From positions 1-55,270 of the forward strand of contig JACKFB010000024.1 in the NCBI GenBank assembly GCA_020632695.1: a DNA stretch of 55,270 nucleotides. The letters are read 5' to 3'. The notes below the pieces were generated by a model. That model was not told the origin of the DNA, searched no databases, and was given only the letters and a program-made list of their open reading frames with translations. Position 1 is the stretch's first letter, and each line of letters starts with the position of its first letter. The DNA comes from Deltaproteobacteria bacterium (GTDB lineage: Bacteria; Myxococcota_A; UBA9042; PHBI01; JACKFB01). Below are positions 42,508 to 48,722 of the stretch, piece after piece. The position numbers and the translations under genes were made by a program.

Positions 42508-43776
42508 ATGCATCGTCGCCTGGGGACACTCGCCGCTCTCGCCGTCGCTGCCCTGTCGCTGCTCACGACGGCAGCCAACGCGCGCCCGTTCACCCAGCCC
42601 GGCTCCTTCGAGGTGGGGGTGAAGCTCGGCGGGTACTTCTTCCTGGCCGGCGACGACGACGTGTTCGACAACACGTTCGCGTACGGGATCCACGGCAGCT
42701 ACAACTTCACGCGGCTCTTCGCGGCCGAGCTCGCCTTCGACGCCTCGCCGCGCGAGGTCAACGACGTCAGCATCTACCTGCTGCACCTCGACCTCATCGT
42801 CCACCCCATCACCCACGACTGGTTCCAGCCCTTCGTGGGCGCCGGCGCCAGCTTCGCGGTGCTGGACCCCAAGGTCGGCTCGAACGACAGCGATCCCGGC
42901 GTCAACGCCATCGCCGGCTTGAAGTTCTACCCCTGGGAGCACGTGGGCCTGCGCCTCGACGCCCGCTACGTGGCGCGCTTCGGTACCGGCAAGGGTGAGG
43001 ACACCGCCCACGACCTGCTGGCCATGGTCGGCGTGTTCGGCAACTTCGGCGGCGAGAAGAAGGTGGTGCCGCCTCCGGTCCTCGACACCGACGGCGACGG
43101 GATCCTCGACCCCGACGACGCGTGCCCGACCGTGCCCGGCGTGCCTTCTGCCAAGGGCTGCCCCGACCGCGACGGTGACACCATCCCCGATGACACCGAC
43201 GCCTGCCCGGACACCCCGGGCCCGGTGGAGCTGAAGGGCTGCCCCGACACCGACGGCGACGGGATCATCGACAAGGACGACCGCTGCCCGACCGAGCCCG
43301 GCCCGGCCGAGTTCAAGGGGTGCCCGGACAAGGACGGCGACACGATCCCCGACATCGACGACCGCTGCCCGGAGGAGCCCGGCACCGCCGAGTACCAGGG
43401 TTGCCCGCCGCCGCCGCCCGAGGTCGTCGAGAAGTTCTCCGGCACCATCGAGGGCATCCGCTTCGCCGCCGACTCCGACGCGATCCGGCCCGGCGCGGCC
43501 AAGGTGCTCGACGAGGCGGTGGACGTGCTGACGCGCTTCCCCGGTGTCCGCGTGCTCATCGAGGGTCACACCTCGTCAGAGGGCGGCCCCGCCTACAACC
43601 AGGACCTCTCCGAGCGCCGCGCCCGGTCGGTGAAGCAGTACCTGGTCGATCACGGCATCGACGCGAGCCGGCTCGAGACGCAGGGCTTCGGACTCGACCG
43701 CCCGGTGGCCAGCAACGACACCGAGGCCGGCCGTCGCCAGAACCGCCGCATCGAGTTCAAGATCATCAAGCAGTGA
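42508..43776 (+). CDS. OmpA-family outer-membrane protein with thrombospondin type 3 repeats
   Basis: 422 residues. A signal peptide ends at AANA; a small beta-barrel or OmpA-like N domain (about 30-185, alternating aromatic strands) follows. Four calcium-binding type 3 repeats come next (DTDGDGILDPDDACP, DRDGDTIPDDTDACP, DTDGDGIIDKDDRCP, DKDGDTIPDIDDRCP). The OmpA/MotB peptidoglycan-binding domain (about 310-422) has VLIEGHTSSEGGPAYNQDLSERRARSVKQYL and the closing GRRQNRRIEFKI. It anchors the outer membrane to the wall. It has its own promoter and GGAGG site. Its 3' end is partially duplicated downstream. Confidence 0.94.
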   Translation: MHRRLGTLAALAVAALSLLTTAANARPFTQPGSFEVGVKLGGYFFLAGDDDVFDNTFAYGIHGSYNFTRLFAAELAFDASPREVNDVSIYLLHLDLIVHPITHDWFQPFVGAGASFAVLDPKVGSNDSDPGVNAIAGLKFYPWEHVGLRLDARYVARFGTGKGEDTAHDLLAMVGVFGNFGGEKKVVPPPVLDTDGDGILDPDDACPTVPGVPSAKGCPDRDGDTIPDDTDACPDTPGPVELKGCPDTDGDGIIDKDDRCPTEPGPAEFKGCPDKDGDTIPDIDDRCPEEPGTAEYQGCPPPPPEVVEKFSGTIEGIRFAADSDAIRPGAAKVLDEAVDVLTRFPGVRVLIEGHTSSEGGPAYNQDLSERRARSVKQYLVDHGIDASRLETQGFGLDRPVASNDTEAGRRQNRRIEFKIIKQ

Positions 43777-43973
43777 TGCGTGACGGAGCGGGCCGTCGGT
43801 CGTTCGCGGCCGCCGAGCCCCGCTCCGAGCGCCGCCGCCTCGGCTGCGTCGGCACCGCCGCGGGCGGCCGCCGGAGCCGCCGCATCGATGCCGCGAGCCC
43901 CGAGCCGTGACGCGTCACGGCGCGGGCCGTCGGCCGTTCGCGGCCGCCGTGCCCCGCTCCGAGCGCCGCCGCC
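43741..43973. repeat. Duplicated ompA 3' end: two ~99-bp direct copies, 134 bp apart
   Basis: Bases 43774-43839, starting at the ompA stop codon, recur at 43908-43973 with 5 differences in 66. Similarity extends upstream into the coding end: 43741-43754 recurs at 43875-43888 with one change, so the second copy includes a decayed tail of the gene. Each copy has a hairpin core around a TTCG loop (GGTCG or GGCCG against CGGCC). The first copy also has a perfect outer stem GGAGCGGG/CCCGCTCC. The pair lies between convergent genes and may terminate both. Confidence 0.75.
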
Positions 43974-43981
43974 CGGCGTCC

Positions 43982-44329
43982 TCAGTCGATGTCGACGTCG
44001 ATGATCCGGTCCTCGTCGGCGGGCCGGCCCCGCCGGCGAGGCGCGAGGCCGCGTCGTTCGCGGGCCTCGTCCAAGGTGTGGCGGACCAGCTCACCCAGAT
44101 CGTCGACGATGGGCGCCATGCGCTCGAGCAGGCGCATCTCGGCGCGTGCGGCCGCCTCCAGCGTCTGGGCGACCCCCTCGAGGCGACCCATGACGCGCTC
44201 GGCGCGCGCGAGCACCCGCAGGCCCGCGTCCCGAATCCGCTCGTCGGGCTCACCGGCGAGCAGCTTCTGCCGGGCGCCGGCGATCAGCATCGAGGCCTTC
44301 TCCCGGCGGGAGCGTGTCGGCGCGCTCAT
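43982..44329 (-). CDS. Small helical protein with an AT-hook-like tail
   Basis: 115 residues, family not recognised. The N-terminal 90 residues are basic and predicted helical (RREKASMLIAGARQKLL, LARAERVMGRLEGVAQTLEAA, ERMAPIVDDLGELVRHTLDEA). The tail contains RRRGRPA, the RGRP core of an AT-hook DNA-binding motif, followed by a very acidic end (DEDRIIDVDID). A basic AT-hook beside acidic residues recalls HMGA-like proteins known in Myxococcus, but one motif is weak evidence. The ATG at 44329 has AGGAGG 7 nt upstream, so expression is likely efficient. Confidence 0.75.
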   Translation of the reverse strand: MSAPTRSRREKASMLIAGARQKLLAGEPDERIRDAGLRVLARAERVMGRLEGVAQTLEAAARAEMRLLERMAPIVDDLGELVRHTLDEARERRGLAPRRRGRPADEDRIIDVDID

Positions 44330-44432
44330 GACCACCTCCTGGGCACCAGCGCATAGCACGCGCCGGCCGCGGTGGCAGCCTTGGAGACGCGCTGGAGGTC
44401 TCGGGTGCCACACCCGCGCTCAGCGGCACCTG

Positions 44433-44451
44433 GGTGACGATTATCGTCACC
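44433..44451. promoter_or_regulatory. Perfect 19-bp palindrome (candidate operator)
   Basis: GGTGACGATTATCGTCACC: 9-bp arms around a single central T. It lies in the 401-bp gap between the small AT-hook-like gene (minus) and pilA (plus), about 105 bp upstream of the former and 160 bp upstream of the sigma-54 promoter. Its length and spacing suit a dimeric repressor or activator. Apart from this and the pilA promoter, I see nothing else in the gap. Confidence 0.5.
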
Positions 44452-44609
44452 TGCGATCTTTCGAGGCTGCACGGGCGCTAGCGGCCCCAACGCCGTCGAT
44501 CGCTCCCGCGCATCGCGGCGATCCCTGCTCCGGCCGCCCGACTCGCCCGCGCCTCGGGATCCACCGCGGAGCCCGCGATGGCGCTTGTTTCTTGCACTCG
44601 GGATCGGCA

Positions 44610-44625
44610 TGGCACGTTCGTTGCA
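44610..44625 (+). promoter_or_regulatory. Sigma-54 (RpoN) promoter of pilA
   Basis: TGGCAC-GTTCG-TTGCA: an exact match to the -24/-12 consensus TGGCAC-N5-TTGCA with correct GG/GC spacing. The start site would be near 44637, giving a leader of about 95 nt. Sigma-54 with PilR-type activators drives pilA in Myxococcus and Pseudomonas. Confidence 0.88.
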
Positions 44626-44730
44626 CATCTCCCGTGCATCACGATGTGTTCGCCGGAGTGGGTTCCGGTCACAGGCGACAGGCCGCCATTCACTCGTGAA
44701 TCACGAACGGAATCCTCGGGAGGACCCCAC

Positions 44731-45318
44731 ATGATTATGCGTATGCGGAACAGCAACAAGGGCTTCACGCTCATCGAGCTCATGATCGTCGTCGCGATTC
44801 TGGCCATCCTGGCCGTCGTGGCGGTGCCGGCGTTCATCAAGTACATGCGCCGCGCGAAGACCACTGAGGCGATCGACGAGATCGACAAGATCTACAAGGG
44901 CGCGGCGCTCTACTACACGACCCCGCACGTGACCCAGGCCGGCGCGAAGATCGAGTGCCAGTTCCCGCAGAACCAGGGCGTGACGCCGCTGGACGGCTCC
45001 TGCTGCTCGACCGTCGTGGCGTCGCCCGCGGACACCAACGGCGACGACCGCTGCGACTCCGATCCGGACATCTGGTCGACGGACACCTGGTCGGCCCTGA
45101 ACTTCCAGATCAACGACGAGCACTACTTCGTCTACGCGTTCGACGCTTCCGGCACGCTGGCCGACGCGGGCTTCACCGCCACGGCGAACGGCGACCTCGA
45201 CTGCGACGCCATCCAGTCGACGTTCCAGCGCACCGCCTTCGGCGACCCGCAGGCGACCAAGGCGGAGTGCTCGCTCCGCGGCTCGGCGGCCTTCTACGTG
45301 GAGAAGGAGACCGAGTAA
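44731..45318 (+). CDS. pilA: Type IV pilin PilA
   Basis: 195 residues. The class III leader MIMRMRNSNKG is cut before Phe12, giving mature FTLIELMIVVAILAILAVVAVPAF with the essential Glu5. The helix continues as IKYMRRAKTTEAIDEIDKIY. The globular domain is 150 residues with six Cys (CQF, SCCS, RCDSD, DCDA, ECSLR), larger than usual for short pilins and likely disulfide-bonded. It is the main subunit of pili used for twitching or social motility. The ATG at 44731 has GGAGG 7 nt upstream; ATGs at 44737 and 44743 are alternatives. It is flanked by a sigma-54 promoter and a strong terminator. Confidence 0.95.
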   Translation: MIMRMRNSNKGFTLIELMIVVAILAILAVVAVPAFIKYMRRAKTTEAIDEIDKIYKGAALYYTTPHVTQAGAKIECQFPQNQGVTPLDGSCCSTVVASPADTNGDDRCDSDPDIWSTDTWSALNFQINDEHYFVYAFDASGTLADAGFTATANGDLDCDAIQSTFQRTAFGDPQATKAECSLRGSAAFYVEKETE

Positions 45319-45354
45319 GGTCTGACCTGAATCCCACCCTCGGGTGAGATACCA

Positions 45355-45383
45355 GGGCGCCTCCTTCGGGAGGCGCCCTTTTT
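45355..45383 (+). terminator. Rho-independent terminator of pilA
   Basis: A perfect 10-bp stem GGGCGCCTCC-TTCG-GGAGGCGCCC is followed by TTTTT. The C(TTCG)G loop is the very stable tetraloop type. It sits 36 nt past the stop codon. Confidence 0.95.
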
Positions 45384-45478
45384 CGTGCCCTCCGCCGGGT
45401 CGTCCCGCTCCGGACCACCGTGCTCGATGAGCCAATAATTATACGGGTAATCAGCCGATCGAGGCCGACGGATTTACC

Positions 45479-45507
45479 TTGACGGTCGCACGGGGCCTGC
45501 ATAGCTT
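45479..45507 (+). promoter_or_regulatory. Weak candidate promoter for the FKBP gene
   Basis: TTGACG (45479-45484) is followed after 16-17 bp by ATAGCT/TAGCTT, with an AT-rich run (AATAATTATA, 45435-45444) further upstream. The -35 is good and the -10 poor. Confidence 0.35.
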
Positions 45508-45537
45508 CCGCTTCACCCGCCCCAACCGGAGGAAGCT

Positions 45538-45990
45538 TTGAAGGTCAAGAAGAACAGCCTCGTGCGCATCCACTACCGGATGTGGCTCGACGGCGGCGAA
45601 GAGATCGACTCCTCCTCCGATCAGAACCCCCTCGAGTTCATCTGCGGCCGTGGCGACGTCGTCCCCGGCCTCGAGCGCGAGCTCATCGGCCTGCTGGCGG
45701 GTCAGCGCAAGGCCTTCACGGTCGCTCCGGAAGACGGCTACGGCGTCCACGACCCCACCCTCGTGCGTGAGCTGCCGCGGGCCGGGTTCCCCAGCGACCG
45801 CAAGCTCGAGCGGGGGCAGAGCTTCAGCTATCGCTCCAAGCAGGGCGCCGAGCTCTGCTACCGCGTGGTCGATGTGCGCGACGACACCATCGTCGCCGAC
45901 TTCAACCACCCGCTGGCGGGGAAGTCCCTGCACTGCGACGTCGAAGTCGTGCATGTTTTCGAGGATAGCCCCGAGTTGCGCGACTTCTAA
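45538..45990 (+). CDS. FKBP-type peptidyl-prolyl isomerase, SlyD-like
   Basis: 150 residues. The order of segments matches SlyD: VKKNSLVRIHYRMWLDGGEEIDSS, then NPLEFICGRGDVVPGLERELIGLLAGQRKAFTVAPEDGYG, an inserted chaperone flap (VHDPTLVRELPRAGFPSDRKLERGQSFSYRSKQGAELCYRVVDVRDDTIVADFNHPLAGKSL), and the closing strand HCDVEVVHVF. The His/Cys-rich metal-binding tail of E. coli SlyD is absent. It should catalyse proline isomerisation and act as a chaperone in the cytoplasm. The start is TTG at 45538 with GGAGG 6 nt upstream. Confidence 0.92.
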   Translation: MKVKKNSLVRIHYRMWLDGGEEIDSSSDQNPLEFICGRGDVVPGLERELIGLLAGQRKAFTVAPEDGYGVHDPTLVRELPRAGFPSDRKLERGQSFSYRSKQGAELCYRVVDVRDDTIVADFNHPLAGKSLHCDVEVVHVFEDSPELRDF

Positions 45991-46132
45991 CGCGGAGGCC
46001 TCGCGGAGGCCGCGCGGGCTGCTGCGGCGCCCGTGGGCGGCGCCGTGTCGGCCGGCGACTTGTGCGGCGCACCCGGGGTGCGCCTCCGCGCGCCGGCCTC
46101 CCCGTCACCACCCACGCGAGCCTCGCGACGCC

Positions 46133-46299
46133 CGCTCGGCCTCCGCAATCGCGGCGGGTTGGCTGGGGGCGGAGCGCGGAGGCCGCGGCGGCTCGCTCGG
46201 CCTCCGCAATCGAGGCGGGTTGGCTGGGGGCGGAGCGCGGAGGCCGCAGCAGGCCGCGCGGGCTGCGCAATCGCGGCGGGTTGGCTTGGGGCGGCCTGG
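46133..46299. repeat. 61-bp tandem repeat, two full copies and a partial third
   Basis: Units begin at 46133 and 46194 (nearly identical) and at 46255 (partial, diverging after about 45 bp). Each full unit contains GGCCTCCGC and GCGGAGGCC 29 bp apart, a 9-bp perfect inverted repeat, so each can fold as a hairpin. A related fragment lies at 45992-46017. The 61-bp period is not a multiple of 3, so it is not coding. It fills the 390-bp gap between the FKBP and Rrf2 genes; the remainder of the gap shows nothing else. Confidence 0.85.
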
Positions 46300-46345
46300 G
46301 AGGTGGTGGCCGTTGGCGCGGGGTGGCTGTGGCCGGGGCGGGGCG

Positions 46346-46374
46346 TTGACCCCGGAGGGGGGCGCTTCTATGGT
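46346..46374 (+). promoter_or_regulatory. Sigma-70 promoter of the rrf2 gene, predicted leaderless start
   Basis: TTGACC (46346-46351), 17-bp spacer, TATGGT (46369-46374). The GTG start codon begins at 46381, 7 nt after the -10 box, where transcription itself should start. Confidence 0.5.
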
Positions 46375-46380
46375 TGGGGC

Positions 46381-46896
46381 GTGAAGCTCTCTACGCGTGG
46401 CGAGTATGGTTTGAGGGCGATGGTCTATCTGGCCACGCGTTCGTCGCCTTCTTGCGAGATGTTCCATGCCTGCGACATCTCGCAGACGCAGGACATCCCG
46501 CCGCACTACCTCAAGCAGATCCTCTCGCGGCTCCGTTCGGCCGGGTTGGTTCGCAGCACGCGGGGGCCCGCCGGAGGGCACGCGCTGGCCCGGCCGGCGT
46601 CCGAGATCAGCCTGGGCGAGGTCATCGGCTGCCTGGAGGGCGAGCTCACCGGCGTCGAAGGGATCCTGGCGATGCCTTGCGCCATCGACGTGGGGCCCAG
46701 CCACTGTGTCATCAAGGAGTTCCTGCTGGAGATGAAGCGCCGCGTCGAGGAGCTGCTGAACTCGACGACGCTCGCCGACCTGGCGGCCCGCCAGACCGAG
46801 CTCTCCAAGGGGCAGATCCTCGTGCGCCCCCGGATCCTGGTCGAGGCCGAGGCGCTGGAGCGCCGCGCGTCGATGATGGCCGACACCTGCCCCTGA
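46381..46896 (+). CDS. Rrf2-family transcriptional regulator
   Basis: 171 residues. The winged helix at the N-terminus is typical: KLSTRGEYGLRAMVYLA, DIPPHYLKQILSRLRSAGLVRSTRGPAGGHALARP, EISLGEVIGCLEG. The cofactor loop has only two Cys spaced by eight residues (PCAIDVGPSHCVIKEFL), plus two earlier Cys (SPSCEMFHACD), so it does not match the three-Cys IscR arrangement. It may bind an iron-sulfur cluster differently or sense something else. GTG at 46381 is the only start that keeps the VKLSTRGEYGLRA opening; there is no Shine-Dalgarno site. Confidence 0.9.
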   Translation: MKLSTRGEYGLRAMVYLATRSSPSCEMFHACDISQTQDIPPHYLKQILSRLRSAGLVRSTRGPAGGHALARPASEISLGEVIGCLEGELTGVEGILAMPCAIDVGPSHCVIKEFLLEMKRRVEELLNSTTLADLAARQTELSKGQILVRPRILVEAEALERRASMMADTCP

Positions 46897-46974
46897 CAGG
46901 CCTGAGGGGGCGTCGCTGGCGCCCCGCTCGCTCCTGACGCGACGAGAGCACTGGGAGCGGGCGGCTCGCGGGGG

Positions 46975-47121
46975 CAGCGAGAAGTCGGGCCGGGTCGAAT
47001 CGGCGGCACCGTCGAGGCGGGGCCGTCGACGGGAGCCCGAGCCACACCCGATGGGATCGTCTGCGCCGGAGGCGGCCGCTGGGTGGTCGAGACCGGCCGG
47101 CAGCCATCCTGGCTGCCGTTG
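46975..47121. repeat. Intergenic element related to the one at 51458
   Basis: Bases 46975-47060 align without gaps to 51465-51550 at about 69% identity (59 of 86), including GGGCCG and ATCGGCGGCACCG blocks. Both elements end directly at the stop codon of a minus-strand gene (amidase here, HtrA-like there). This copy is less palindromic overall but contains two perfect local stems: CCGTCGA/TCGACGG (47010-47033) and CGGCAGCCA-TCC-TGGCTGCCG (47098-47118), the latter 3 nt past the amidase stop. Confidence 0.55.
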
Positions 47122-48153
47122 TCAGTGCAGTCGGGCCGACAGCGCCTGCCAGTCGAAGCCGGGCCCGGGATCGGAGGCGCGTCGGCTGAGGTGGAGGTGG
47201 CCGACGATGCCACGCAGGGCCAGGGGCCCCTCGGGGGCGGCGCGGCGCTCGCCCAGCGCCGCAGGCGGCACCGAGAGCGGCAGGGCGGGGAGGGCGCGGG
47301 CCAGCTCGTGCAGGAGCTGGGCGAGGGCGCTGAGCTGCTGCTCGGTGTACCCCCACTGCTGCACCTCCTCGCCCTGGACGCGCTCGAAGTCGCTGAGCGG
47401 TCGCGCGAAGCGGTCCAGCGTGGCGTCCTCTGGCAGGGGCGGCCGGCTGGTGGTCGCCGGGTTGACCAGGTCGATGGACACGCTGCGGCCATCCACCGAG
47501 GCGTCGCCCGAGTGGGTCGCCTCGTACGCCAGGTCCAGGTTCTGGTAGATGGTGCCGTCGTAGTCGATGGTGAAGTGGGTGGAGCCGCCGGTCTCCCCGA
47601 GCCGCAGGAAGCTCTCGCGCGCGGTCTCGGTGAGGGAGTCGTGCAGCACCACCAGGTCGATGAGGGCGCGCAGGCGCTCGGTGTCCTCCGGCGGGATCTC
47701 CTCGCCACGCGCGTTGCGGCGCGGGCGGTAGTACGAAGCCGTCGGGCCCTCGCCGGCGCGCAGGTTCATCTCGCGGGCGAGGCGCACCTGCGCGCGCTTC
47801 TCCTCGAAGCGGTAGGTGTCGGTGTTGACGGGGACGGCCACGGCGACGGGCTGTCCGGACAGGACGATGTGCCCCGCGGGGGGCGGCGGGGTCGCGGCGG
47901 CGCGCGCCGGCCGGTCGCGCAGCAGGCGTTGACCCGCCAGGGCCTCCGGGTGATCCGGGGCCACGGCCAGCACCCTCTCGAAGGCCGCCTGGGCCGCCTC
48001 GCGGTCCTCGTCGAGCAGGGCGCGGAAGCCCTCCTTCAGGCCGCGCTCGAGGACCAGCTCCTCGGGGGGCTCGCAGCGCGGAGGCCCCACCGGCGCGGGC
48101 GCCTCACCGCAGGCGACCGCCAGCATGACCAGCAGCAGACCGCAGGCCCTCAT
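47122..48153 (-). CDS. N-acetylmuramoyl-L-alanine amidase lipoprotein (Amidase_2/PGRP fold)
   Basis: 343 residues. The signal peptide ends in the lipobox LAVAC (Cys15). A TPR-like helical pair follows (about 30-75: ALLDEDREAAQAAFERVLAVAPDHPEAL). The catalytic domain (about 150-340) has the expected zinc-ligand contexts DLVVLHDSLTET and LRGIVGHLHLSRRASDPGPGFDW, with STHFTIDYDGTIYQNLDL between. Such enzymes cut the bond between MurNAc and the stem peptide. It is anchored in the envelope. The ATG at 48153 overlaps the GNAT stop by 4 nt (ATGA). Confidence 0.88.
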   Translation of the reverse strand: MRACGLLLVMLAVACGEAPAPVGPPRCEPPEELVLERGLKEGFRALLDEDREAAQAAFERVLAVAPDHPEALAGQRLLRDRPARAAATPPPPAGHIVLSGQPVAVAVPVNTDTYRFEEKRAQVRLAREMNLRAGEGPTASYYRPRRNARGEEIPPEDTERLRALIDLVVLHDSLTETARESFLRLGETGGSTHFTIDYDGTIYQNLDLAYEATHSGDASVDGRSVSIDLVNPATTSRPPLPEDATLDRFARPLSDFERVQGEEVQQWGYTEQQLSALAQLLHELARALPALPLSVPPAALGERRAAPEGPLALRGIVGHLHLSRRASDPGPGFDWQALSARLH

Positions 48154-48722
48154 GGCTGGCCGACGTCCACGCTCATGCCGAGCAGATCCTCGAGGGTGTC
48201 CCCGACGCGCGCCTCGTCGATGAGCTCGCCCTCGTCGACGAAGCCGCGTGAGCGGTAGAGCGCGTGGGCGGCCGCGTTGCGCCGATAGACTTGAAGGGTC
48301 ACGCGTTCGAGGATTGGCTGGGCGCGGGCCCAGGTCAAGGCGAGGTCCAGCAGCTTGCTGCCGACCCCGCGTCGCCAACAGCTCTCGCGGACGCCCATGC
48401 CGAGGTGGGCGATATGACGCGTGCGCGAGGTCTGCCCGTTGATGAGGCTGAGGCTGCCCACGACCGGGTCGCGCCCGACGCCGCCGGAGGGCCGCACCGC
48501 CACGAGCTGCAGGCAGCCCTTCAGGCGCGCGAAGTGGTCGAGCAGCACCCGCTGCTCGTCGACCTCGGGCAGCGGGTCCTCCGCCGCCTGCAGCATGAAC
48601 TCGGTCTCGGCGACGATCGCCGCCATGTGCTCGAGCAGCCGAGCCGCGTCGCGCCGGTGGGCTTCGCGGATCTCCAGGCGTTCGCCGCGCGCGTCGTGGC
48701 CGGTCCACGGGAGCAGCCTCAC
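48150..48722 (-). CDS. GNAT-family N-acetyltransferase
   Basis: 190 residues. The acetyl-CoA-binding core is visible: VVGSLSLINGQTSRTRHIAHLGMGVRESCWRRGVGSKLLDLALTWA (the P-loop-like RRGVGSKL) and VTLQVYRRNAAAHALYRSRGFVDEG. This pattern is close to RimI/SpeG-type small-molecule or ribosomal-protein acetyltransferases; the acceptor is unknown. The GTG at 48722 overlaps the ClpB stop (GTGA), and GGAGG sits almost against it, so initiation probably relies on coupling. It is the middle of the clpB-GNAT-amidase operon. Confidence 0.9.
   Translation of the reverse strand: MRLLPWTGHDARGERLEIREAHRRDAARLLEHMAAIVAETEFMLQAAEDPLPEVDEQRVLLDHFARLKGCLQLVAVRPSGGVGRDPVVGSLSLINGQTSRTRHIAHLGMGVRESCWRRGVGSKLLDLALTWARAQPILERVTLQVYRRNAAAHALYRSRGFVDEGELIDEARVGDTLEDLLGMSVDVGQP

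Noticed and set aside
46033..46380. N-terminal extension of the Rrf2 frame through the tandem repeats
   Set aside because: The 61-bp period changes frame between units and the translation is Arg/Gly low complexity; the conserved Rrf2 start is at 46381.
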